Assembly: GCF_009720745.1 (NCBI RefSeq)
Contig: NZ_WNKX01000018.1
Coordinates: 62,001 to 126,000, forward strand
Source: Massilia eburnea
Lineage (GTDB): Bacteria; Pseudomonadota; Gammaproteobacteria; Burkholderiales; Burkholderiaceae_D
Reading direction: 5' to 3'
Length of the DNA: 64,000 nucleotides
Positions 43,871 to 52,197 of the stretch are shown here, piece by piece. The notes beneath the pieces are model-generated. The model was not told where the DNA came from, did no database searches, and saw only the letters and a list, made by a program, of their open reading frames with translations. Each line of letters opens with the position of its first letter. Position 1 is the first letter of the stretch. A program made the translations under genes and the position numbers.

Positions 43871-46248
43871 GCCACAACCCTACCCGCCGCCGCGTCTTGG
43901 CCGGCGCCGCCGCGGCCACCGGCGCGGCCCTGCTGCCTATGTCCGCCACCGTGCACGCCGCCGCCAGCGCGCGCTTCAGCATCGGCAAGGACGACTTCAT
44001 GCTCGATGGGAAACCGCTGAAGATACGTTGCGGCGAAATGCACTTCGCCCGCGTCCCGCGCGCATACTGGCAGCACCGCCTGCAAGCCATCAAGGCGATG
44101 GGCCTGAACACCGTCTGCGCCTACCTGTTCTGGAACTACCACGAATGGCGCGAAGGCCGCTACGACTGGTCCGGCCAGCGCGACGCGGCCGAATTCTGCC
44201 GCCTCGCGCAGCAGGAAGGCTTGTGGGTCATCCTGCGCCCAGGCCCTTACGCCTGCGCCGAATGGGAGATGGGCGGCTTGCCCTGGTGGCTGCTGAAAAA
44301 GAACAGCGGCGACGCCTTCCTGCGCACGCGCGACGACGCCTTCATGAAGCCCGCCAAGCGCTGGCTGGCCGAAGTCGGCCGCGTGCTCGGTGCGCAGCAG
44401 GTCACGCATGGCGGGCCGATCCTGATGGTCCAGGTCGAGAACGAATACGGCTTCTTCAGCGACGACCTGGAATACATGCGCGGCCTGCGCCAGGCTCTGC
44501 TCGACGCCCAGTTCGACGTCCCCCTGTTCCAGTGCAATCCAACCAACGCCGTCTCCAGAACCCATATCCCCGAACTGTTCTCAGTGGCGAACTTCGGCAC
44601 CGACCCCGACTCGGGCTTCAAGGCCCTGCAGGCGGTGCAGCAAGGGCCGCAGATGTGCGGCGAATACTATTCCGGCTGGTTCGATACCTGGGGCAACCCG
44701 CACCGCCGCGGCGCCGCCACCAAGGCCGTGGAGGATATCCAGCACATGCTGAAACTGGGCGGCTCCTTCAGCCTCTACATGGCCCATGGCGGCACCACTT
44801 TCGGCCTGTGGGGAGGCTGCGACCGGCCGTTCCGCCCCGACACCAGCAGCTACGATTACGATGCACCGATCGGTGAAGCCGGATGGATCGGGGAGAAATT
44901 CCAGGCTTACCGCAAGGGCATCGAGCCCTTCCTGCAGCCTGGCGAAACGCTGCCGCCGCCACCTGCGCGCCAGCCGGTGATGGCGATTCCCGCTTTCACC
45001 CTCAAGGAATCCGCCTCCGTCTTCTCCGGCATGCCGCAGGAAGCGCGGCGCGACGTGTCGCCGCGCCCGATCGAAGAGTACGACATCAGCCGCGGCCTGG
45101 TTTCCTACCGCGTCACCCTGCCCGCCGGGCCGGCAGGCAAGCTGTCCGCCGCCAAGGTGCGCGACCTGGCCTGGGTTCACCTGGACGGCAAGTTGGCGGG
45201 GACTTTCGACACCCGCCACCGCCGTTTCAGCATCGACTTGCCGGCACGCGACAAGCCAGCCACGCTGGAGATCCTGCTGTACACCATCGCCCGCGTCAAT
45301 TTCGGCCCGGAAGTGCACGACCGCAAAGGCCTGCACGGCCCCGTGCAATTCCTGCCCAAGGGCGGCGCCCCGCTCGCACTGGAAAACTGGGAAATCCGCG
45401 CCATCGACTTCGACGCGGACGGCGTGCTGCCGCCGCTTGAATGGAAGCAGCAGCGCACGCGCGGCCCGGCCTTCTGGCGCGGCACTTTCGATGCGGCGAA
45501 GACCGCCGACACCTTCCTCGACATGTCGGCCTGGGGCCAGGGCGTCGTCTGGATCAACGGCCGCTGCCTGGGACGCTACTGGAGCATCGGCCCGACGCAG
45601 ACAATGTACCTGCCAGGCCCATGGCTGAAGCGCGGCCGCAACGAAGTCGTGGTGCTGGACCTGACCGGCCCGCAGCGCGCCGAATTGCGCGGGCTGCAAG
45701 CGCCAATCCTCGACCGCCTGCAGCCCGAACGCGACCTGCCCCGCCCTCCGAGCAAGGCCAAACTCAAACTGGACGGCGTAGCGCCGGCCTACAGCGGCCA
45801 GTTCCAGCCCGGCAGCGCCACCCAGGACGTACGCTTCCCAACGCCCGTCAGCGGGCGGCAGTTCTGCCTCGAATCGCTCGACGCTTTCGACGGCAAGCAA
45901 TACGCCGCCGTGGCCGAAATCTCCCTGCTCGACGCCAAAGGCAAGCCGATCGACCAGAGCGCCTGGACCATCGCCTACGTGAGCAGCGAAGAGGCCCGGC
46001 GCGAAGACGGCCAGGCCCTGAACGCCATCAACGGCCAGGCCAGCGACTTCTGGCACACGGCGTTTGGCAACGTTGGCGGAAAGACCATTGCTTCCGGCCA
46101 TCCGCACCGCCTGGTGATCGACCTGGAAAAGACCGTCGAAGTGGCCGGCATCCGCTATACGCCGCGCCAGGGCGACGACAAGGTGACGGGCCGCATCCGC
46201 CGCTTCAACGCCTATCTCGGGGCGCAGCTGGTGGATCCGGGGGAGTAA
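43867..46248 (+). CDS. GH35 beta-galactosidase with F5/8-type C-domain, Tat-exported
   Basis: A 793-residue enzyme. The Tat-like signal is TRRRVLAGAAAATGAALLPM. The GH35 barrel spans about 35-360, with acid/base Glu193 in VENEYG and nucleophile Glu266 in GEYYSGWFDTWG. Beta domains follow, including a jelly-roll with VVWINGRCLGRYWSIGPTQT-like text near 555-580, and residues about 650-793 look like an F5/8 (discoidin) carbohydrate-binding domain. It is likely to remove terminal beta-galactose from plant galactans. Pairing with GH2 in one operon suggests different linkages. Confidence 0.94.
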   Translation: MSHNPTRRRVLAGAAAATGAALLPMSATVHAAASARFSIGKDDFMLDGKPLKIRCGEMHFARVPRAYWQHRLQAIKAMGLNTVCAYLFWNYHEWREGRYDWSGQRDAAEFCRLAQQEGLWVILRPGPYACAEWEMGGLPWWLLKKNSGDAFLRTRDDAFMKPAKRWLAEVGRVLGAQQVTHGGPILMVQVENEYGFFSDDLEYMRGLRQALLDAQFDVPLFQCNPTNAVSRTHIPELFSVANFGTDPDSGFKALQAVQQGPQMCGEYYSGWFDTWGNPHRRGAATKAVEDIQHMLKLGGSFSLYMAHGGTTFGLWGGCDRPFRPDTSSYDYDAPIGEAGWIGEKFQAYRKGIEPFLQPGETLPPPPARQPVMAIPAFTLKESASVFSGMPQEARRDVSPRPIEEYDISRGLVSYRVTLPAGPAGKLSAAKVRDLAWVHLDGKLAGTFDTRHRRFSIDLPARDKPATLEILLYTIARVNFGPEVHDRKGLHGPVQFLPKGGAPLALENWEIRAIDFDADGVLPPLEWKQQRTRGPAFWRGTFDAAKTADTFLDMSAWGQGVVWINGRCLGRYWSIGPTQTMYLPGPWLKRGRNEVVVLDLTGPQRAELRGLQAPILDRLQPERDLPRPPSKAKLKLDGVAPAYSGQFQPGSATQDVRFPTPVSGRQFCLESLDAFDGKQYAAVAEISLLDAKGKPIDQSAWTIAYVSSEEARREDGQALNAINGQASDFWHTAFGNVGGKTIASGHPHRLVIDLEKTVEVAGIRYTPRQGDDKVTGRIRRFNAYLGAQLVDPGE

Positions 46249-46268
46249 GCGACGCTATGCCCAATCGA

Positions 46269-46282
46269 TATAGAACGCTATA
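46269..46282 (+). promoter_or_regulatory. Candidate operator before dgoD
   Basis: TATAG and CTATA (46269-46273, 46278-46282) form a short inverted repeat around AACG, preceded by CGA to give CGATATAG. It lies about 70 bases before dgoD in the only AT-rich gap between GH35 and dgoD. The arms are only 5 bp. Confidence 0.3.
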
Positions 46283-46352
46283 AATTTCTCATATTTCTGG
46301 ACTAGCTCGCCACGGTAGACTTGCCCTAACACTTCACCCACGAACAGCAAAA

Positions 46353-47501
46353 ATGAAGATTACCAAACTGACCACCTACCGCATCCCGCCGCGCTGGATG
46401 CTGCTCAAGATTGAAACCGACGAGGGCATCGTCGGTTGGGGCGAGCCGGTCATCGAAGGCAAGGCACGCACGGTGGAAACAGCCGTCCACGAGTTTTCGC
46501 AATACCTGGTTGGCCAGGATCCGCGCCGCATCAACGACCTGTGGCAAGTCATGTACCGCGGCGGCTTTTACCGCGGCGGCGCCATCCTCATGAGCGCGAT
46601 CGCCGGTATCGACCAGGCGCTGTGGGACATCAAGGGCAAGGCGCTCGGCGTGCCGGTGTACGAGCTGCTGGGCGGCCTGGTACGCGACCGCATGAAAACC
46701 TATAGCTGGGTGGGCGGCGACCGTCCGGCCGACGTCATCGACGGCATCAGGAAGCTGCGCGAAGCGGGCTTCGACACCTTCAAGATGAACGGCACCGAGG
46801 AATTCGGCATCATCGAAAGCTCCGCCGCCGTCGATGCCGCCGTGCAGCGCATTGCGGAAATCCGCGACGCCTTCGGCAACCAGATCGAATTCGGCATCGA
46901 TTTCCACGGCCGCGTTTCCGCGCCGATGGCCAAGGCGCTGCTGCGCGAACTGGAGCCTTACCGCCCGCTGTTCGTGGAAGAACCGGTGCTGGCCGAGCAG
47001 GCCGAGTACTACCCGCGCCTAGCCGAATCGACCTCGATTCCGCTGGCGGCCGGCGAACGCATGTTCTCGCGCTTCGAATTCAAGAACGTGTTCCAGGCTG
47101 GCGGCATCAACATCGTGCAGCCGGACCTGTCGCATGCCGGCGGCATCACCGAGTGCGTGAAGATCGCCGGCATGGCGGAAGCCTACGACGTGGCCCTGGC
47201 CCCGCACTGCCCGCTTGGCCCGATCGCGCTGGCGTCCTGCCTGCACGTGGACTTCGTCTCGTACAACGCCGTGCTGCAGGAACAGAGCATCGGCATCCAC
47301 TACAACAAGGGCGGCGAGGTGCTCGACTACGTATTGAACAAGGAAGACTTCAAGATCGAAAACGGCTACATCAAGCCGCTGCCCAAGCCAGGCCTGGGCG
47401 TGGAAGTCGATGAGCAGCGCGTGATTGAAGCCAGCCGCAATGCGCCCGACTGGACCAACCCGCTGTGGCGCCACCCCGACGGCAGCGTCGCGGAATGGTA
47501 A
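46353..47501 (+). CDS. dgoD: D-galactonate dehydratase
   Basis: A 382-residue enolase-superfamily enzyme that converts D-galactonate to 2-keto-3-deoxy-D-galactonate. It matches E. coli DgoD (382 residues) nearly end to end, for example MKITKLTTYRIPPRW, SAIAGIDQALWDIKGKALG, EPVLAEQAEYYPRLAE, AGERMFSRF and the C-terminal WRHPDGSVAEW. The metal ligands Asp (GIDFHGRV), Glu (FVEEPV) and Glu (AGERM) and the catalytic His (LAPHCPLGPIAL) are present. It is the first gene of the dgo operon, and its stop overlaps the dgoK start. Confidence 0.96.
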   Translation: MKITKLTTYRIPPRWMLLKIETDEGIVGWGEPVIEGKARTVETAVHEFSQYLVGQDPRRINDLWQVMYRGGFYRGGAILMSAIAGIDQALWDIKGKALGVPVYELLGGLVRDRMKTYSWVGGDRPADVIDGIRKLREAGFDTFKMNGTEEFGIIESSAAVDAAVQRIAEIRDAFGNQIEFGIDFHGRVSAPMAKALLRELEPYRPLFVEEPVLAEQAEYYPRLAESTSIPLAAGERMFSRFEFKNVFQAGGINIVQPDLSHAGGITECVKIAGMAEAYDVALAPHCPLGPIALASCLHVDFVSYNAVLQEQSIGIHYNKGGEVLDYVLNKEDFKIENGYIKPLPKPGLGVEVDEQRVIEASRNAPDWTNPLWRHPDGSVAEW

Positions 47502-48445
47502 GCCACGCCGACAGCGCCAGCCTGCTCGGCCTCGATTGGGGCAGCAGCAGCCTGCGCGCCTTCCTGCTCGGCTCCGGCGGCAAAGTGCTGGCGGAACGCA
47601 GCAACAGCCAGGGCGCTTCCACCCTGTCCGGCGTGCCTGCCTTCGCCGATGCGCTGCAAGGCATCGCCGGCGACTGGCTGGCCGCCCATCCGGGCCTGCC
47701 CATCCTCGCCTGCGGCATGATCGGCAGCCAGCACGGCTGGCGCGACGTGCCTTACGCCGCCTGCCCGGCCGACGCCGCCGCGCTGGCGGCCGGCATGCTG
47801 TCCAGCCCCGGCGCCGAAATCAGCATCGTGCCCGGCATGCTGTACGACGACGGCGCCCTGCCACCGGACCTGATGCGCGGCGAGGAAACCCAGATCGTGG
47901 GCGCCCTGCAGCTGCAGCCCGCGCTGCGCGAAGCATCCTGCATCGTCCTGCCCGGCACCCATTCGAAATGGGCGCAAGTGAATGACGGCCGCCTGCGCCG
48001 TTTCGCCACCCATATGACGGGCGAACTGTTCGCCGTGCTGCGCAGCCACTCCGTGCTGGGCCGCCTGATGGGCGACAGCGGCGCATTCGCCGAACACGCT
48101 TTTGTGGCGGGCGTCGACGCCGCCCGCGATTGCGGCCACCTCGGCATGAGCCACCAGATTTTTGCGGCGCGCACCCTGGGCGTCACCGGCCGCGCGCCGG
48201 CCAGCGACCTGGCCGACTATCTTTCCGGCCTGCTGGTGGGCCACGAATTGCGCGCCGGCCTGGCCTGGCGCGATGCGGCGGGCCTGGCGCAAGCACCGCT
48301 GGCCCTGGTCGGCAGCCACGTGCTGTGCCAGCGCTACGCCCTTGCGCTGCAGCGCTTCCAGGCCGAACCGCCGCTGCTGCTCGATAACACCGCTCCGGCC
48401 GGCCTGTACCACCTGGCGCGCGCCGCCGGCATGATCAAGGATTGA
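47495..48445 (+). CDS. dgoK: 2-dehydro-3-deoxygalactonokinase
   Basis: A 316-residue sugar-acid kinase of the DgoK family. The start at 47495 (MVSHADSASLLGLDWGSSS) overlaps the end of dgoD by seven bases. The phosphate-binding loop is LDWGSSSLRAFLL (about 11-23), and CGMIGSQHGWRDVPYAACPA and LPGTHSKWAQV are family hallmarks. It phosphorylates 2-keto-3-deoxy-D-galactonate with ATP, the second step of the De Ley-Doudoroff pathway. Confidence 0.94.
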   Translation: MVSHADSASLLGLDWGSSSLRAFLLGSGGKVLAERSNSQGASTLSGVPAFADALQGIAGDWLAAHPGLPILACGMIGSQHGWRDVPYAACPADAAALAAGMLSSPGAEISIVPGMLYDDGALPPDLMRGEETQIVGALQLQPALREASCIVLPGTHSKWAQVNDGRLRRFATHMTGELFAVLRSHSVLGRLMGDSGAFAEHAFVAGVDAARDCGHLGMSHQIFAARTLGVTGRAPASDLADYLSGLLVGHELRAGLAWRDAAGLAQAPLALVGSHVLCQRYALALQRFQAEPPLLLDNTAPAGLYHLARAAGMIKD

Positions 48446-48446
48446 A

Positions 48447-49103
48447 ATGACGAATACCCCCGCCTCCCCCTTCCATGCCGCTTTCGCAGAGTTGCCGCTG
48501 GTCGCCATCCTGCGCGGCATCCAGCCGCATGAGGCCGAAGGCATCGGCGCCGCCCTGTATGACGCGGGCTTCCGCCTGATCGAGGTTCCGCTGAATTCTC
48601 CGCAGCCGCTGGAATCCATCGCCCGCCTGGCGCGCAGCCTGCCGTCCGGCGCGGTGCTCGGCGCCGGCACCGTTCTGAGCACCGCCGCCGTGCAGGATGT
48701 GCGCAATGCCGGCGGCCAGCTGATCGTCATGCCGCATTCGGACACCGCGGTCATCCGCGCCGCCAAGGAAGCCGGCATGTACTGCGTGCCCGGCGCCGCC
48801 ACGCCGACCGAAGCTTTTGCCGCCGTCCACGCCGGCGCCGATGCGCTCAAGCTTTTCCCGGCCGAACTGGTGACGCCAACCGTGATGCGCGCCATGCGGG
48901 CCGTGCTGCCGCCGGCACTGCCGCTGCTGCCGGTCGGGGGCGTCACTCCGGGCAGCATGGCAACCTGGCGCGCAGCAGGCGCCACCGGCTTTGGCCTCGG
49001 CTCGGCACTGTACCAGCCAGGCCTGGGCGCAGCGGCCGTCGCCGAACGCGCACGCGCCTTCGTTGCAGCCTGGAGGCAGGATGGAACAGCGCGCCCTGCC
49101 TGA
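48447..49103 (+). CDS. dgoA: 2-dehydro-3-deoxy-6-phosphogalactonate aldolase
   Basis: A 218-residue class I aldolase of the KDPG/KDPGal family. The catalytic Glu lies in LRGIQPHEAE/IEVPLNSP (about 43), and the Schiff-base Lys in GADALKLFPAE (about 132). LPLLPVGGVTPG matches the phosphate-binding turn. It splits KDPGal into pyruvate and glyceraldehyde 3-phosphate. The start lies one base after the dgoK stop, and the 3' end overlaps the second SMP-30 gene by 23 bases. Confidence 0.95.
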   Translation: MTNTPASPFHAAFAELPLVAILRGIQPHEAEGIGAALYDAGFRLIEVPLNSPQPLESIARLARSLPSGAVLGAGTVLSTAAVQDVRNAGGQLIVMPHSDTAVIRAAKEAGMYCVPGAATPTEAFAAVHAGADALKLFPAELVTPTVMRAMRAVLPPALPLLPVGGVTPGSMATWRAAGATGFGLGSALYQPGLGAAAVAERARAFVAAWRQDGTARPA

Positions 49104-49950
49104 AGCAGCGCTGCCTTCCGCCCAGATCGGCGCCCTGCTCTGGCATGACGGCTGCTGGTGGTGGAGCGATGCCGCCGCGCCGGCGCTGAAAGCCTGGCGC
49201 GGCAAGGGCCAGCCGGAAACCAGCCGCCTGCCCGAGCATCTCGCCGCGTTTGCTTTCTGCCGCAGCGGCAAGCTGCTGCTGGGCCTCGACAAATGGCTGT
49301 ACCTGGCCGAGCGCACGCCGCCCGGCGCGCTGAAACTGGCGCGCCGCCTTCCCCTTGCGGTAGCCGCCGTCGATCCCGCCGAAGCGCGCACCCGGATCAG
49401 CGACGGCTGCGCCGACCGCCATGGCAATTTCGTCCTCGGCACCGCCAACCTGCATCCCGGCGCGCCGCCGATCGGCAGCTTTTATCAATATTCCCAGCGC
49501 CACGGCCTGCGCCGCCTGGCCTTGCCCACCGTCGCTGCAGCCCATGGCATCGGCTTCAGCGCCGATGGCGCCACCCTGTATTTCGCCAATGGCGACGGCA
49601 GCGAAATACTGGAAACTACGTATGACCCGGCGCGTGCCGAAGTCGGTAGAATCAAACGGTTCGCCAGCCTTGGCGGCGCGCGCCTCGGCGGCGTTACGGT
49701 CGATGCCGCCGGCAATCTGTGGGCGGCATTGCGCGAGGAAGGGCGGCGCGGCCGCCTGGCGCAATTCGCACAAGGCGGCGTGCTGCTGCAGGAGATTGCA
49801 TTGGCCGCCACGCATCCCGCGCGGCCCGCTTTCGGTGGACAAAAGATGGAACAATTGGCTGCCGGCGCCCGCGATGGCGGCTTGCACACCATCGAGATGG
49901 CCGGCGTGCAGGGACTTCCCCCGTCCCTGTTTGACGACGCTGCCGATTGA
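49081..49950 (+). CDS. SMP-30-fold protein lacking metal ligands (pseudo-lactonase candidate)
   Basis: A 289-residue propeller of the SMP-30/gluconolactonase family, starting at ATG 49081 behind GGAGGCAG. Its expected role in this operon is galactonolactonase, but the usual ligands appear replaced. The GEGP Glu site reads IGALLW, the RxND site RISDG, the NG-x-x-W/F site AHGIGF, and the D-G-x-x-V-D site GGVTVD. The fold-marking pieces (FSADGATLYFAN, DAAGNLWAAL) remain. It may be inactive, use another site, or have a binding or regulatory role. The intact paralogue at 13228 could supply the lactonase step. Confidence 0.8.
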   Translation: MEQRALPEAALPSAQIGALLWHDGCWWWSDAAAPALKAWRGKGQPETSRLPEHLAAFAFCRSGKLLLGLDKWLYLAERTPPGALKLARRLPLAVAAVDPAEARTRISDGCADRHGNFVLGTANLHPGAPPIGSFYQYSQRHGLRRLALPTVAAAHGIGFSADGATLYFANGDGSEILETTYDPARAEVGRIKRFASLGGARLGGVTVDAAGNLWAALREEGRRGRLAQFAQGGVLLQEIALAATHPARPAFGGQKMEQLAAGARDGGLHTIEMAGVQGLPPSLFDDAAD

Positions 49951-49983
49951 CGCTGCCCGGGGAGCGGCCCTATTATTGACCGC

Positions 49984-50931
49984 ATGTCAGATCCACGCTC
50001 GGACCGCTTCGTACGGTCCCACCTGAAAACGCGCCACCTGGTGCTCCTGGTCGAATTGGGCCGGCACCGCTCGATCCTCCACGCAGCACAGGCGGCAAAC
50101 CTCACCCAGCCTGCGGCATCCAAGCTGCTGGGCGAGATCGAACACGCGCTCAACGTGCAGCTGTTCGAACGCCTGCCGCGCGGCGTGGTGCCGACCTGGT
50201 ACGGCGAAGTGATGATACGCCGCGCCGGCACCGCCCTGGCGGAAATGGATGCGGCGCACCAGGAAGTGATGGAACTGATTTCCGGCCTGTCCGGCCGCGT
50301 CTCGATCGGCACCGTGCTGACGCCTTCCGCGGGACTGGTCACCGACGCGGTCAAGCTGCTGAAAAGCCGCACCGCCAAAGTGCAGGTATCGATCACGGTC
50401 GACACCTCCAAGATCCTGGTGGACCGCATGCGCGCCGGTGAATTCGACCTCGTGATCGGCCGCCTGCTCGATTCCAACGTCGCATCCGAATTCAATTTCG
50501 AACCGCTGACTGACGAGCCGCATAGCCTGATCGCCGCCGCCGACCATCCCTTCGTCGGCCGCAAAGACCTGCAGCTGGCCGACCTGGCGCGCGAGCCCTG
50601 GGTACTTCCTCCAGCCGGCAGCATCCTGCGCGACCGCCTGACGTCGATGTTCCTTTCGCAAGGCCTGGAGCCGCCGACCGAAGTGGTGGAAACGCTGGCC
50701 ATGCCTGTGGTGGTCAACCTGCTGCCCGGCAGCCGCATGATCGCCGCCATGCCGGAAGAAACCGTGCGCCCTTACCTGGACGCCGGCCTGCTGGCCGTGC
50801 TGCCGTGGGACCTGGGCCTGCGCATGGACATGTACGGCATCGTCACCCGCAAGCGCCACCGCCTCTCGCCCGGCGCCGAAGCCATGCTGGCCGCCTTGCG
50901 CGAGGCGGCCCAGGCACGCTACCGCCGCTGA
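49984..50931 (+). CDS. GbpR-type LysR regulator (copy 2)
   Basis: A 315-residue LysR protein related along its length to the one at 14104. The helix-turn-helix is about 22-65 (HRSILHAAQAANLTQPAASKLLGEI region), then LFERLPRG, and the effector domain fills 95-300 with GLSGRVSIG and PPAGSILRDRL. It lies 33 bases after the dgo operon on the same strand and likely senses galactose, galactonate or a relative (inference by position). It converges on the DUF2264 gene with an 11-base gap. Confidence 0.9.
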   Translation: MSDPRSDRFVRSHLKTRHLVLLVELGRHRSILHAAQAANLTQPAASKLLGEIEHALNVQLFERLPRGVVPTWYGEVMIRRAGTALAEMDAAHQEVMELISGLSGRVSIGTVLTPSAGLVTDAVKLLKSRTAKVQVSITVDTSKILVDRMRAGEFDLVIGRLLDSNVASEFNFEPLTDEPHSLIAAADHPFVGRKDLQLADLAREPWVLPPAGSILRDRLTSMFLSQGLEPPTEVVETLAMPVVVNLLPGSRMIAAMPEETVRPYLDAGLLAVLPWDLGLRMDMYGIVTRKRHRLSPGAEAMLAALREAAQARYRR

Positions 50932-50942
50932 TCGAGCCAGGA

Positions 50943-52187
50943 TCAATAACTCACGTGGTAATCCTTGGGGAACTTGCGTCCCGCGAAAGCTTTTTTCTGC
51001 GTCCATTCCAGGGCCGGCGCCGTCCAGTAGGAATCGTCGGCGGGCAAGCCTAGCGCCAGCAAGCTCGAAGCGGCGATATACATGCTGCCATTATTCGAAT
51101 ACCAATCCCCCAGTTCCGGCTGGTGGCCGACAAAGCCGATGGTCAGGTAGCCGTCCCTGGTGAAATTGCCCGGGTCGGTCCAGATAGCCTTGTGTACCGC
51201 CTGCAGGGCCGCACGCACCTGCCCTTCCGGCAAACTTGCCGGCAACTGCTTGCGCCAGGCCAGCAATGCCAGCGGCTGGAAGGCGGCGGTGCGGTAAGTC
51301 AGGGAGCGGCCGATGGGCGGGAAACTGCCTTGCGGCGAAATGAAACGCTCCAGGTGCTCGCCGTACCGCTGCATGCGCTTCTGCGCCTGCGCCAGCAGGT
51401 CGGCCGGCTTGCCGTTCCAGAATGGTCCGTTGGCCCGGGCCAGCACTTCCAGGATCTCCACCAGCATCGGATACATGACGAAGGAGTTGTAGTAATCGAA
51501 GTGGAAAGCCTCGCCATCCTTGATCCAGCCGTCGCCCACATACCATTCGTTGATCTTGCGGATGGCAACGTTCATGCGCATCGGGTCGTACTCCTCGCCG
51601 ATCGACAGCAGGAACGCTTCGTTCATTGCCGCGAACAGCATCCAGTTGATATACGGCGGCTCGATACGGCGCAAACCCTTGATCTCGCCGACGATGCGCT
51701 GCTTGGTGACCGCGTCGAGCGGCTCCCACAGGGCTTTCGGCGCACGCATCAGCGCATTGGTGAAGTAGGCGGAATCGACCAGGGCCTGGCCGTGCCCTTT
51801 CCACAACAGGTAATCGGGCGATGCCGGATCGACCGAACTGCTGAAGCTTTGCAGCGCTTGTTCGCGCAGGCGCTTGCGGCTGCGGCCTTCGGCGCTGTCG
51901 TCATCCGGCAGCGCCAGCCAGGGCGCGATGCCTGCGATCAGGCGGCCAAAGCATTCCAGGTAGGCGACGCCGGGCTCGCGGCCGTCCCAGCTTGGGCTCA
52001 GTTCGAGCGCAAACTTCTTTTTCAATTCGCCTTTCGCCATATTCGACAGCACCGGTTCGGCCATCTTTTGCAGCAAGCCGACCATGTAGGCGCGGTCCCC
52101 GCCCGCTGCAGTGCCGCCTGCAAATGCCGGCGCCGACGCCGCCAGGCCGCCGGCCAGCAAGCCATGCATGAAATTCCTTCGCTCCAT
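50943..52187 (-). CDS. DUF2264-family protein, exported
   Basis: A 414-residue helical, probably (alpha/alpha)-barrel protein. The start at 52187 follows GGGGAGA. The short N-terminus (MERRNFMHGLLAGGLAASAPAFAG) is a signal peptide. DUF2264 landmarks include YLECFGRLIAGIAPWL (about 75-90), YINWMLFAAMNEAFLL and DGEAFHFDYYNSFVMYPML. The family often occurs with polysaccharide lyase and GH105 genes and may act on unsaturated uronides or similar ends; no catalytic residue can be named with confidence. It follows the GH105 gene by 10 bases. Confidence 0.85.
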   Translation of the reverse strand: MERRNFMHGLLAGGLAASAPAFAGGTAAGGDRAYMVGLLQKMAEPVLSNMAKGELKKKFALELSPSWDGREPGVAYLECFGRLIAGIAPWLALPDDDSAEGRSRKRLREQALQSFSSSVDPASPDYLLWKGHGQALVDSAYFTNALMRAPKALWEPLDAVTKQRIVGEIKGLRRIEPPYINWMLFAAMNEAFLLSIGEEYDPMRMNVAIRKINEWYVGDGWIKDGEAFHFDYYNSFVMYPMLVEILEVLARANGPFWNGKPADLLAQAQKRMQRYGEHLERFISPQGSFPPIGRSLTYRTAAFQPLALLAWRKQLPASLPEGQVRAALQAVHKAIWTDPGNFTRDGYLTIGFVGHQPELGDWYSNNGSMYIAASSLLALGLPADDSYWTAPALEWTQKKAFAGRKFPKDYHVSY

Positions 52188-52197
52188 TCGTTCTCCC

